Shown piece by piece: positions 23,287-34,209 of a DNA stretch of 64,000 nt. Made by a program: the position numbers and the translations under genes. The stretch lies in assembly GCA_034190875.2 (NCBI GenBank), contig CM067354.1, positions 44,459,805 to 44,523,804 on the forward strand. Direction: 5' to 3'. The notes beneath the pieces are model-generated. The model was given only the letters and a program-made list of their open reading frames with translations, was not told the origin of the DNA and made no database searches. The DNA is from Urechis unicinctus (taxonomy: Eukaryota; Annelida; Polychaeta; Xenopneusta; Urechidae). Every line of letters starts with the position of its first letter. Position 1 is the first letter of the stretch.

Positions 23287-23572
23287 CTGAAAGTATGTGG
23301 GTCGTGTGGCAATTTTTTTTATTTCGCGTGCCCGGGGCTTCCCACCAAGTTGTGTACTTACGTAAATATATATGTCGACAAATGAGATGAATATCCGCTG
23401 AACCTGACTATTTTGGTTATCCACTGTCTCGTGATTATTTAGCAATTGTCAAATGAACTTTTAGAATCACAACTTTCGTTCACGGCAGCCCCTGTTTTGG
23501 CTGGGGCTGCCGTTATGACGTCACATTACGCAGTTTCATTTCACTCGCCATGTGGCTGCAGGTCCCGGGGGA

Positions 23573-23760
23573 GGGGGCACTTAAGTATATAGAGGTAGTA
23601 TACATGTGTCGGGGTAGGTTTTTTTCGGCCTCCCGACGGGTTTTGTTGACCTCATAATTGTAGGATGGGGTATGCTCTTGCCATTTTTACCTTGTATGAC
23701 GGGTACAGGTTTTTGAGATCCCGGGGCACACCCCTACTCAGGACAACGCCAAGTGCCCCC
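23573..23760. mobile_element. Short MITE with GGGGGCACTT ends, copy 2
   Basis: Begins GGGGGCACTTAAGTATATAG and ends CCAAGTGCCCCC, so it has inverted ends. It is a reverse-orientation homologue of 12940-13165 and non-coding. Confidence 0.75.
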
Positions 23761-24257
23761 TCCAGACTGCGGGAATCAATAAGTGTTTTCTTTTTTTAAA
23801 TGTCAATGTGATATCGTTGAATACATATCGCCCTTCAAAGTAGATATTTCCAAAAGATAATCATTGACAAAATGACACATATACTTAAATAATAAAATTC
23901 AGAAAGAAAAAGTTCGCTTGCGAAGAACCTTGGTTGCGCAAGCGCGCAGAAACCGATCTTGTCGTTCAAAATAAACAGGAACTTTTCAGAATTTGTGTGG
24001 CCGGATTAAATCGCCTTTAACGAAATCTCACACGTAAACTTACTCAACTTGTTAATAAACATTCAATTATGTGAAAAATTATTCTTCATATGTACATGTA
24101 TGTAATAATCGTGTATAATTGGAACTCATGTATCGTTCACGCGCATTCGGTTACGATCTTTGCATGACGTTAATAAACGTCGTGCACGGCTAAATCAGAC
24201 ATTGACTGCAGTCGAGTGTTGATATTCTGAATAAGCAATCAGTGGGGGACTTAAAGA

Positions 24258-24641
24258 GACTGTTCAGCCCCATATAAGGCAATCAGTGATCATTTCGTTA
24301 TTATATTTTGTCGGTATGAGTGGAATGAGTGAAGATTTGATGAAATCTACATTATGTAACCAAAGCGGAAGTATACACATCGATAGCGAGATAAATTCAG
24401 AGCGCGTTATGATTTACAGCTAACATTCGTGTGCTTCATGGTTTTAGGGAGGCACCGTTATCGATGGAACGACATAACTGAATAAAACAGATTTCCACAG
24501 TAGATCATGAATATTTCCAGCCAAATAATAATGTTAAAAACTTGTCAACAAAATTTTCCATCATTAGAAGATGGCATTACTTAAACGTAATAATGTAATA
24601 ACGAAATGATCCCTGATTGCCTAATATGGGACTGAACAGTC
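24258..24641. mobile_element. MITE with ~46 bp terminal inverted repeats
   Basis: 24258-24304 (GACTGTTCAGCCCCATATAAG..) matches the reverse complement of 24596-24641 (..ATATGGGACTGAACAGTC) with about four differences. The total is 384 bp, AT-rich and without an ORF. No clear target-site duplication is seen. Confidence 0.75.
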
Positions 24642-26686
24642 CAACATTCTGGGAAAGTGGAAGCACAGGGATTAGCAATGTTTCTGTATGAGATAGCTGC
24701 GGAGATCGCTCAAATTCCACAGTAGTATTTTTAAATTATTCAATCATGTCCATCGATGACAATTTTTTCGATAACAACAAAGCAATCTAGCAATTAAATG
24801 ATTACGTTTCCAGACAACGCAACCAGACGCAAACCTGCGTTGACAACGCGCCATGTGAAACGCTTACTAATGACGTCATAAGGATTTCCACAGTCATACG
24901 GCCGCGTTATGACAGACAGCGTGTTTTCGTAACCTCTCTAATGTAGCATCTGTGTCCGTTTACGTTATGACAGATCTATCAAACATAGGAACTTGTCGTA
25001 ACGTAGCTCCGGTCGAACGGTAATATAAATATATACCGTTCTGCTCCGATATTTTGGGCGCACATTAAAACGTGCGTTTAACTTCAGCGCTGAGTTTGGC
25101 ATATAGAAAACAACATTTATCAAGAGCCTGTGAAAAAAAGTCATAGCGCACCAAAAGCTTACCCCCGATCGTTGCTATTTGGTCTTTCTGCAAAAGAGAA
25201 ATTATTTCATGAAAAAACCCTCATACTCAATTCTGAATTATTGCACCAAATGCTGCCAAACATTGATGGATCTGACAGGCTGATTTGGAGGCCCAGGTAG
25301 TCTACTAAAGTCCTGGGTCTCAGATCACAAGAAGGATGATGAATTTACTGTGGAACCTTGAAATTAACCATCAGATTTAGGTAACATGTAAATGAGCATC
25401 GCACCTTTCAGCCCGACGACTCCGGCCTGTATGTACGGCTGACATACAGTTCGAGTCCAACCCTTTATCCCGCAATAGTGAAATAAAAAGATTTTGATCC
25501 ACACACAATCTCTTCGTTTAGACTGGTTCATTAGGTTCCTGGGCCAAAATTATGTTAAATCTAGTTGGCGACTGTTTTGGCTACATCCTAATTTTCATCA
25601 CTGAGCCGATGTTCACCTTGTCAATGCGGAAGTTGACTAGCGAGTTTCTGCTTGGAGAAGCGTTCTGTCATCATCGACGATTGTTTGACGTTATGATTCT
25701 AGTGTATTGGGATCCCGAGAAAGCGAAATAAAACTATGACGAACGTTTCATCTGCGCGAACGATCCTAGGTCAAAGGTCGGTCACTGCGGCCGCTGCGAG
25801 AACTGAAACCTTGGACTGTACACTGTTAAGGCTACATACGCACAGTTCCTTACACTATAACTCATTTCAATCACTAGCATAATAATATATCACAGTATGA
25901 CTAAATGCGAAAGTTAAAACAACAGTCTGTAGTTTTCAGATTCTAAAAAAATGGAGAATTATTAAAAAAATATTTAAAACTGCGCCGGCTCTATTTACCC
26001 AATACCTGCTAACATGGACTTCGCATCTTCGATTCTGGGTCGCAAGACAATTGAAGTTAAAAGAAGAACGCTAAAATACCATTGTGGTTGTAGTTATTTT
26101 CGAGAGTATCCATATCCAAGTTACCTCCTTCTGTCTGTCTTACCCAATCACAAACGTTGAAATATGTCTAGTTTTGGAATACCATTACGAACTGGTACGC
26201 CAATAAATATCGGATTTTCCGATTCAGCTCTCGACATGATTACATCAATAACCGCCTTACGGGTGTTGCGGTCATTGATGATTAAGGCTTTTCGATTATC
26301 GAAGAAGTGTCGAGGTACTGAGAGCAGGCGACTTCGTATAATTCGGATGGATCCGGGCATGACCGAGTCTCACCATGACGCAGCTTATGAACGAAGTAAT
26401 CATAGAACTTGGGCGAGGATGGGGTGTTGTTTTGGTGGATGATGAAATTTGGATCGATTACTCTTCTTGGTGAGACTCTGTTACCCGTACTAGACGATAT
26501 TACTTTTTCTTCTCAGCAGATAGTTCACACCTTAACTGAGGTTGTCTCGATTAATCCGGTTGCAATGAGGACCAGTGGCTGGTCAAGAACTTGAATAATT
26601 AGCACGGGATGTAAATCGCATGTTAACCTGCCTCCGAGCAAGTCTGCATTGTACACCAATGAAGCCCGGCGATGGGGAACCCCCGT
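24642..26686. other. Stretch without a recognised gene
   Basis: Contains the second palindromic element (25015-25041) and a partial copy of the 12750-12830 repeat at 25105-25170. A CAGTTCGAGTCCAACC sequence near 25450 resembles a pol III box B, but there is no matching box A or tRNA fold. A 92-codon plus frame (26164-26442) has no recognised motif. Confidence 0.5.
25015..25041. repeat. Palindromic element, copy 2
   Basis: The core is identical to 23258-23281 (ACGGTA, AT-rich centre, TACCGT) with flanking GA..TC here in place of GCACG..CGTGC. Confidence 0.65.
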
Positions 26687-26790
26687 GGGGGGGTGGGGGG
26701 GGGGGGTGGGGTGGGGTGGTTCTCTCCTTGGAAAATGGTTGGTGGGGGGGGAGTGGTGGTTCTCTCCTTGGAAAAGGGTTGGGGTGTGCC
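26687..26790. repeat. G-rich tract with duplicated 41-51 bp unit
   Basis: Runs of G interrupted by T (GGGGTGGGGTGG and similar) flank two copies of GGTTCTCTCCTTGGAAAA. It has strong G-quadruplex potential on the plus strand. Confidence 0.8.
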
Positions 26791-27899
26791 GCCATGGGAA
26801 ACAAAAACCGGACCATATCTATACCAAGCCAAAGTGAGAAAAGGGAACCATTTACATACCAAACCTCAGAAAAAAAGACCCATTCATATACAAAAAGTGT
26901 CACCAATACATATACCAAAATTTAATGATCCCAAATCATATCTAGACCACCTCGAGGTGCTACAAGGGACCCATCCATAAACCGAACTAACGATTTAAAA
27001 TAAAAAAGTAAGTTTATTGAGCTTCGCAACTGAAAGAAAAATAATTAAACGATGCTCTGGTTCGTAACGACAAGGCAGTTAATTAAATAGCGGCCACTAA
27101 ATAAACAGATTTGTGACTCGGGCCCGCAGGCTATCAACGAGCGCCCCAGGACGTCCGGCCCATGAGGTAGACAATATTGCAAGAAACAGTGCAAGGAGAA
27201 TGTAGGGACTTGACCTTTCTGGTTGCTTATCATGCCATAAAACTAGTCTTTGAAACAACGCAACCGCGCTGTCTGATGGGGCTGGCCACCATTGACCCAG
27301 GGGACTTGAGCATACACCCAATATTGAGCATCATACGTTAATAGGGGCCTTCACATTCTCGGGTTTCCGTCGCGGCCGCCAGGCGGCGATACTGATTTTC
27401 GACCAGAAATAGGGGCATGTTTTTCCAAAACACAAACGAAATACTCGATGCGGAACGTAGAGATTCAAGCTGTGATGAATATTCGTCGTTTTATGTTAGA
27501 TATTGGTGGTATCTTGGAGAAATTGTTTAGGAATATCGTTCTGTAGACTATATAGACCATGCACAGGTTTACTTGCGCCGTCGTGGACTTGCAAGGCCGA
27601 TGTTCGCAAGAACACCCGTGGATGACAGTAAAGTTTCCGTCAGTTGTATTACTGACGTGATAACTATATAGACAGTGTAATTGCAATTGCCAGACATCAA
27701 AATAATCAAGGCGATATAAATGAGATGTGTGGCATATCTGAATTCAACTTTTTCAGTTAAATATTCTAACTATATCAATTAAGAATAACCCTGTGCACTC
27801 ACATCCATACTTATTCTACGATAATTAACGTTTTAATTTGTGCCACAAAGTTTACTTGATCGAAAAATGTTGATAAATTTTCAACATTGTTTGAAGGAT
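26791..27899. other. Stretch without a recognised gene
   Basis: Short frames only; no repeat or conserved motif is seen. Confidence 0.5.
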
Positions 27900-27904
27900 G
27901 TACG

Positions 27905-29040
27905 GGTTAATTGGTGGATTGTGGGGATGTTGTGGTTGTTTGGTGGATGTTGGGGTGGTTGTTTGGTGGATGTTTGGGATGTGGCGGTTGTTTGGTGGAT
28001 GCTGGGGATGTGGTGGTTGCTTGGTAGATGTTGGGGATGTGGCGGTTGTTTGGTAGATGTTGGGGATGTGGTGGTTGCTCGATGGATGTTGGGGATGTGG
28101 TGGTTGTATGCTAGATGTTGGGGATGTGGCGGTTGTTTGGTCGATGTTGGGGATGTGGTGGGTGTTTGGTAGATATTGGGGATGTGGTGGTTGTTTGGTA
28201 GATGTTGGGGATGTGGCGGTTGTTTGGTAGATGTTGGGGATGTGGTGGTTGTTTGCTAGATGTGGAGATGTTGTGGTTGCTTGGTGGCTGTTTGATAGGT
28301 GTTGTGGTTGTTTGGTGACTGTTGGTGATGTGGTGGATGTTTGGTGGCTGTTGGGGATGTGGTGGTTGCTTGGTGGCTGTTGAGAATGTGGTGGTTGCTT
28401 GGTGGCTGTTGGGGATGTGGTGGTTGCTTGGTGGCTGTTTGATAGGTGTTGTGGTTGTTTGGTGGATGTTGGGGATGTGGTAGTTGATTGATGGATATTA
28501 AGGATGTTGTGGTTGCTTGGTGGCTACCTGGTGGATATTGGGGTTGTTTGGTGGATTTGGGGGATGTTGAGGTTGCTTGGTGGCTGCTTGGTGGATGTAG
28601 TGCTTGTTTGGTGGATGTTAGGGATGTTGAGGTTGTTTGGTGGATTTTTGATGGATGTTGAGGTTGCTTGGTGGATGATGGGGATGTTGTGGTTGTTTGG
28701 TGAATGTTGGGGATGTGGTGGTTGCTTGGTGGCTGTTTGGTGGATGTTGAGGTTATGTTGGATATGTGGTGTTGCTTGGTGGCTGTTTGGTGGATGTTGG
28801 GATTGTTAGGTGGATGGTGGGGATGTTGTAGTTGTTTGTTGGATGTTGAGGATGTGATGGTTGCTTGGTAGCTGCTTGATAGATGTTTGGGTTTTTTGGT
28901 AGATGTTGTGGATGCGATGGTTGCTTGGTGGCTGTTTGATGGATGTTGGGTTTGTTTGGTGAATGGTGGGGATGTTGTGGTTGTTTAATGAGTGTTGGGG
29001 AAGTGTTGGGGATTTGTTAGGGATGTGGGTGATGTGTGAT
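27905..29040. repeat. Minisatellite, ~29 bp GT-rich unit
   Basis: About 38 units of the GATGTTGGGGATGTGGTGG plus TTGTTTGGTG type, becoming more degenerate after about 28250. Because 29 is not a multiple of three, all three plus frames are partly open with Trp/Gly/Val-rich translations; none is a gene. Confidence 0.95.
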
Positions 29041-29936
29041 GGATGTTGAGGTAGTTGTGAGGTGCAGTGGACTCTTGTTTGATCTGTGCCGCTTGACTTA
29101 CTAAGAATATATGGCCTGTGTCGGTCATCCCTTGGGTCCTCGGCGGGTGGTATCCGGGTGATGGTAACCGCCTCCTGTGCGCCTCGTAGGTCACATAACG
29201 AATGTACCTAATGTCTCTTCAGGAGGCTTGGCAACCTTTGACTGGCGACTAGGTCACCTTCCTTCGTTGAGCCTCCATATCGGTTATCCTTGTGTTACAG
29301 GAATGACCAGTGTCAAGCCTATCCATAGGTCGTCATCGACCGCACGTGAGTAGCTCTACAAGAAATAAGCCAATAACACCCTCGGATCTCAGCGTCAGGA
29401 TTCCTATATCCTACACAATCTGTTGGGCGTCGGAGGACTGACATTGAGACCCGTGCGCCTGCCTGTTCCAAGCCTGTGTAAAGTTTGGTGTGCCTCAATC
29501 ACAGCCACTCGGTTCCTGATGCAAAGCTTCCGAACGCCGAGCCGATTCCGCGCGCCGTGTCGCTGTTTATATTACAAGGAGGTATGGAGCCAATGGATCC
29601 TTCTGTCTCACACTTCCCTCATTCGCACGCGAAATCTGTCTTTCATTCGGGACTCCATACATTGCGAATAGTGTTTCTGATGCTTAATATTATCGATAGT
29701 TGAGCATTCAATCTTCGATGATCGACTTTCAAACGGCTAGTATTTCGCATTTAAGGGTGATGCCGGTCATTTGCATACCTTGTTGTATATGGCGCTCGGA
29801 AGCTTGGCAGCGGGAACTGAGCGCCTGCTGCCTAAATCAAGGTCCATCCGTAACTGTCAGTAACAAATGACACAGCCATAACCCATCCTTCAGCTTAGCT
29901 TCCATTTCAACCGTTCTCGCAGATTGTCCGGCGAAA
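29041..29936. other. Stretch without a recognised gene
   Basis: An 82-codon plus frame (29423-29671) overlaps another of 72; neither shows a motif. Confidence 0.45.
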
Positions 29937-30480
29937 ATGTATGAATGTATGTATGTATGTATGTATGTATGTATGTATGTATGTATGTATGTATGTATGT
30001 ATGTATGTATGTATGTATGTATGTATGTATGTATGTATGTATGTATGTATGTATGTATGTATGTATGTATGTATGTATGTATGTATGTATGTATGTATGT
30101 ATGTATGTATGTATGTATGTATGTATGTATGTATGTATGTATGTATGTATGTATGTATGTATGTATGTATGTATGTATGTATGTATGTATGTGTATGTAT
30201 GTATGTGTATGTATGTCTGTATGTATGTATGTATGTATGTATGTCTATGTCTGTCTGTACTGTATGTATGTATGTATGTATGTATGTCTGTATGTCTGTA
30301 TGTATGTCTGTATGTCTGTATGTCTGTATGTATGTATGTATGTCTGTCTGTATGTCTGTATGTCTGTATGTCTGTCTGTCTGTCTGTCTGTCTGTATGTC
30401 TGTCTGTCTGTCTGTATGTCTGTCTGTCTGTCTGTCTGTATGTATGTATGTCTGTCTGTCTGTATGTCTGTCTGTCTGTA

Positions 30481-30519
<39 letters not shown>

Positions 30520-30594
30520 ATCTGTCTGTCTGTCTGTCTGTCTGTCTGTATGTCTGTCTGTCTGTCTGTCTGTATGTATCTATGTATGTATGTA

Positions 30595-30633
<39 letters not shown>

Positions 30634-30698
30634 ATGTCTGTCTGTATGTCTGTCTGTCTGTATGTATGTCTGTATGTCTGTCTGTCTGTCTGTATGTA

Positions 30699-30729
<31 letters not shown>

Positions 30730-31033
30730 ATGTATGTCTGTCTGTCTGTCTGTCTGTATGTGTCTGTATGTCTGTATGTCTGTATGTCTGTCTGTATGTA
30801 TGTCTATGTATGTCTGTCTGTATCTGTCTGTATGTATGTATGTCTGTCTGTATGTATGTATGTATGTATGTCTGTATGTCTGTATGTATGTCTGCTGTAT
30901 GTCTGTGTCTGTCTGTATGTATGTATGTATGTATGTATGTGTATGTATGTATGTATGTATGTATGCATACACACACACACACACACACTACACATGCACA
31001 CATGCATGCATGCAATGCATATATATATATATA

Positions 31034-31069
<36 letters not shown>

Positions 31070-31082
31070 TATATATATATAC

Positions 31083-31174
<92 letters not shown>

Positions 31175-31186
31175 ATATATATATAT
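29937..31186. repeat. Composite microsatellite: (ATGT)n, (ATGT/CTGT)n, (AC)n, (AT)n
   Basis: 29937-30190 is nearly pure ATGT (about 60 units). 30190-30966 mixes ATGT with CTGT in blocks. 30967-30990 is AC-rich, followed by a CATGCATGCATGCA segment, and 31018-31186 is almost pure AT. Because 4-nt repeats stay open in every frame, frames of up to 444 codons (Met-Tyr-Val-Cys, then Leu-Ser-Val-Cys) run through it; these are artefacts. Confidence 0.97.
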
Positions 31187-31884
31187 TTATTCGATGAATT
31201 GCCTTTTCCCACCCACTCCTACTAGTATATCTCGCTATGCGGCCTTTTCGACCTTTTATTTCCTCTCTTAGACGATGTTGTGCACCAATTTATGTCTGGC
31301 TTCCCGACGCTTTATCACCGCGGCCCGTTACAGTTATCAGCCTCCACAAGGGAGTATTGGGCCAGTGAGCCAGCTGACTAATAGCCACCGCCCTATCGCA
31401 GACGGCAGCGACGACCAGGCAGCCTTCCTTCGTCAGTGGTTGTGTGTTTCTCTACCCTTGACCCTCCTTCCAAGCACCCTCTGATTCTGCGTTGTGCCTC
31501 ACCAGGTACATCTGGGTCAACTCGGAGAACTGGTTACATGAACTCCAAACAACGATTCCAGGCCGTGTGACGAAGCAATTTGACAAGACATAGAGGGTTA
31601 ATGCAACATTCTCCATAGATGGCCACCAGCCGCAATACTAACGACTCACCAGCTTGGCTAAATTCAAATGAGCACGCGAGGTTTTGGGCTGTGTTTCGAT
31701 CGACGTCTAGATTGTATGTCGACTGTCCCCGCTTAGGTCAGAATGTGAGCGAGGTGGGATAACCAAAGGGCGGAGATGAGATGAACAATGCCCCAATGGG
31801 GCCACAGATTGTACGTGGAGCTGGTCTGGTAGTGGGCTGTTTCCAGTGGGAGGCTTCTATGGATACATTAAGTCGTTTAGCATA
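31187..31884. other. Stretch without a recognised gene
   Basis: No motif, repeat or RNA gene seen. Confidence 0.45.
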
Positions 31885-31887
31885 TAA

Positions 31888-32038
31888 ATACCTCTAGTGT
31901 ATATACGCAAATCATCAGTATATCTACAAATACCACCAGTGTATCTACAAATACCACTACTGCATTTACAAATACCACAAATGTATCTACACACATCATA
32001 AGTAAATCTGCAAATACCACTAGTGTAGCCACACATAC
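31888..32038. repeat. Minisatellite, 21 bp unit, left part
   Basis: Units of the GTGTATCTACAAATACCACTA type. The array resumes at 33543-33630 after the inserted transposon copy B. Confidence 0.85.
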
Positions 32039-33542
32039 TGGTCTGCGTCCCAGACTCCAGGGGTTCCGCTACGCTTCTCGCCCTAGAGTCTATGACAAGA
32101 CAATATCTATAACTGATGCGTCCGAATATTCATTTGACATGTTCGTGAATCTTCGTGACAGCCCCTACTTGACCAATCAACGTAAAGATTGTGACCCGGA
32201 TTGACCTTTGTTGCGCATGTCCGATTCCACTCTCCATGGCAGACATGTTTGACTCTATGCGAATCCTAGCCTGCGCAAGAGCCGATGCGCAGGAGATCGG
32301 TCCGACTCATGAAACTGACTTGTATTACGCACCCTCAGTTTCGTATTACGCACCCTCGGTTTCTGCAACGTCTTCTACTTTGTTGTGGTCTGCGTCTAAA
32401 GAGAACACACAAGTTCAAATTGGGACCATAACAAGCGCTATAATCTGCATGATGGTATGTTTCCGTAATACAGTCAGTTAAAGAGACCAGTTGTGTGTCT
32501 GTTTCTTTCGCCGACTGTTTGATTAAGTGTGCCGCTCAGCGTGAAACAACGAATCGGGGCGTTGCAGAATGCGTGGCGGCTCATAAAAATCAATCGTCCC
32601 GCAGGACAAGTGTACCAGGCAAGTCACTTGTCCCGGGCAAGCGGACCACCGTTAGTGTCGAACCCTTACCCACTCCATGCATTTCATCGAGAGCAGTCAT
32701 TAACAACGTAAAGCAGAATGTTTCCCTGTCCCAGCAGGCACATTCACAAAACAGTCACAACCCATCAAGCAGCAGGGTGCACTATCCTTTTGAAAGTCTT
32801 TCAATACCACACCATGCGACTGTTGTACGTAATCGAGGGCTTACGTTGGAGTCATTTCCATGTTAAGCAAAAGCATATACTTCAGTTCTTGTGAAAAGAG
32901 GTCTAAAACGGAGCGTATAAAAACAAATATGGCGCCGAATCTTCGGGGTGTGACACTGACCAATCAGAGACAATGACTCCAAGAGACATGCCCCAGATTT
33001 GGGATGCTCGTCCACTTCAAGGTATGTTGTAAGTCGATCTCCTTGTGCATCGGCTTCTGCGCAGGCTAGGATTCGCCGCTGCACCACATAGATCGCTTTG
33101 GGGCAAATTCGGGCCATTACGCGAGGAAATATTGATACGAATTATCAACTCTTAAATGTTACAAAAATATTTTCTGCTGAGTTCGATTAGAAGAATAATA
33201 TACATTTTGTTTTTCGTTTTTAGTTCTTGGTTTTGATAAACGAAAAACGAAAAGACGGTATATACACGGACCTTACTTCCGACATTCCCCGATAAGCTCC
33301 ATTCGTGTTGACCATTCATGTTTGTTTATGTTGGACGCGCGCTGCTTGTTATCGCCCGGTCATAGGTCGAAACCGGGTCAAATCGCATGCACTCCTTTAA
33401 CTATTGCAGAGATGTTGTGATAGCGTAGCGTAAAATATGTCTGCCATGGAAAGTGGTTGTAAGTCTAGACGTTGGCGCGCAGTATTGAATATCATTAACA
33501 TGTAAACAGGGCCCACAGCCAAGGGCTAAGGGACCTTGACTA
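32039..33542 (-). mobile_element. 9-bp-TSD DNA transposon family, copy B (1504 bp)
   Basis: Starts TGGTCTGCGTCCCAGACTCC and ends GGACCTTGACTA. It is flanked by CACACATAC (32030-32038) and TACACATAC (33543-33551), a 9 bp duplication with one mismatch that lies inside the 21 bp minisatellite. It contains the 173 bp repeat at 33038-33210. Short frames inside (for example 32495-32866) have no recognised domain. Confidence 0.85.
33038..33210 (+). repeat. 173 bp dispersed repeat, copy 2
   Basis: Near-identical to 21838-22010. Here it lies within transposon copy B. Confidence 0.75.
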
Positions 33543-33630
33543 TACACATACCATTGGTGTACCTTCACGCGTCGTCAGCGTTTCTACATACGCCATCAGT
33601 GTATCTACAAATGGCATAATTGTATCATAC
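33543..33630. repeat. Minisatellite, 21 bp unit, right part
   Basis: Continues the 31888-32038 array with more diverged units (GTGTACCTTCACGCGTCGTCA, GTGTATCTACAAATGGCATAA). Confidence 0.7.
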
Positions 33631-33643
33631 AATCTCAGAGTAC

Positions 33644-34204
33644 TGTGACCGTCGGGGATTCGACGATGACTTGCGAGAGGTATAGCGAGTAATTGATACG
33701 GCGAACTGTAGATGTAATCCTTTATTTACGAGTTGTAGATCGGCACACTCTGAGGATGTTTGGATGGTCTTTACTACAACTGTGATGTTGAGATGTTCGA
33801 AGTTGTAGATGCGTACGATTTATATTTCCAAGTCTGATATATGAGGTTTGTCGTTGTATTTAGAGGGCCAAATGTGGGCATGACATAGGTGGCGCATTGA
33901 TTGGATGTCCACTGGCATCTGCCCGCACTGGACATTGCCACAATTACTAACTAAACATGAAAGGGATTAAGGTTGAATATTGATAAGGTTTAAAGTTGAG
34001 ATCAAAGGGCCTGGTGTTAATTACCTGTAATTCTGATACGTTTCTGAAGTTAAAGGGGTTTGAAGTTGATAGCTTGGAATGTTAATTGTGTGAGGGCTAT
34101 GGCTAGATCGAAATAAGTTCTGATTAGTGTATATGAAGTGAATTTAGAGGTCCGGAGAGTCTTGTGAAATGTATGAGGGTCTGGCAGTGATTGAGGGCTG
34201 TGAT
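33644..34204 (+). mobile_element. 561 bp mobile repeat with 5 bp TSD, copy 1
   Basis: Begins TGTGACCGTCGGGG and ends GGGCTGTGAT, flanked by AGTAC on both sides (33639-33643, 34205-34209). The same unit at 43096-43674 is flanked by AGTAG twice. 5 bp duplications fit LTR-type integration and the start is TG, but the end is AT rather than CA, so a solo LTR is only one possibility. Non-coding. Confidence 0.75.
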
Positions 34205-34209
34205 AGTAC

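Noticed and set aside
25440..25470. Box B-like GTTCGAGTCC suggesting a tRNA or SINE
   Set aside because: No box A at the right distance, no cloverleaf, no A-rich tail.
27840..28809. Trp/Gly/Val-rich open frames of about 100 codons
   Set aside because: They are translations of the 29 bp minisatellite; all plus frames show the same rotated pattern.
29937..31271. Open frames of up to 444 codons rich in Met-Tyr-Val-Cys and Tyr-Ile
   Set aside because: They are translations of a tetranucleotide and AT microsatellite; every frame is open because the repeat contains no stop.
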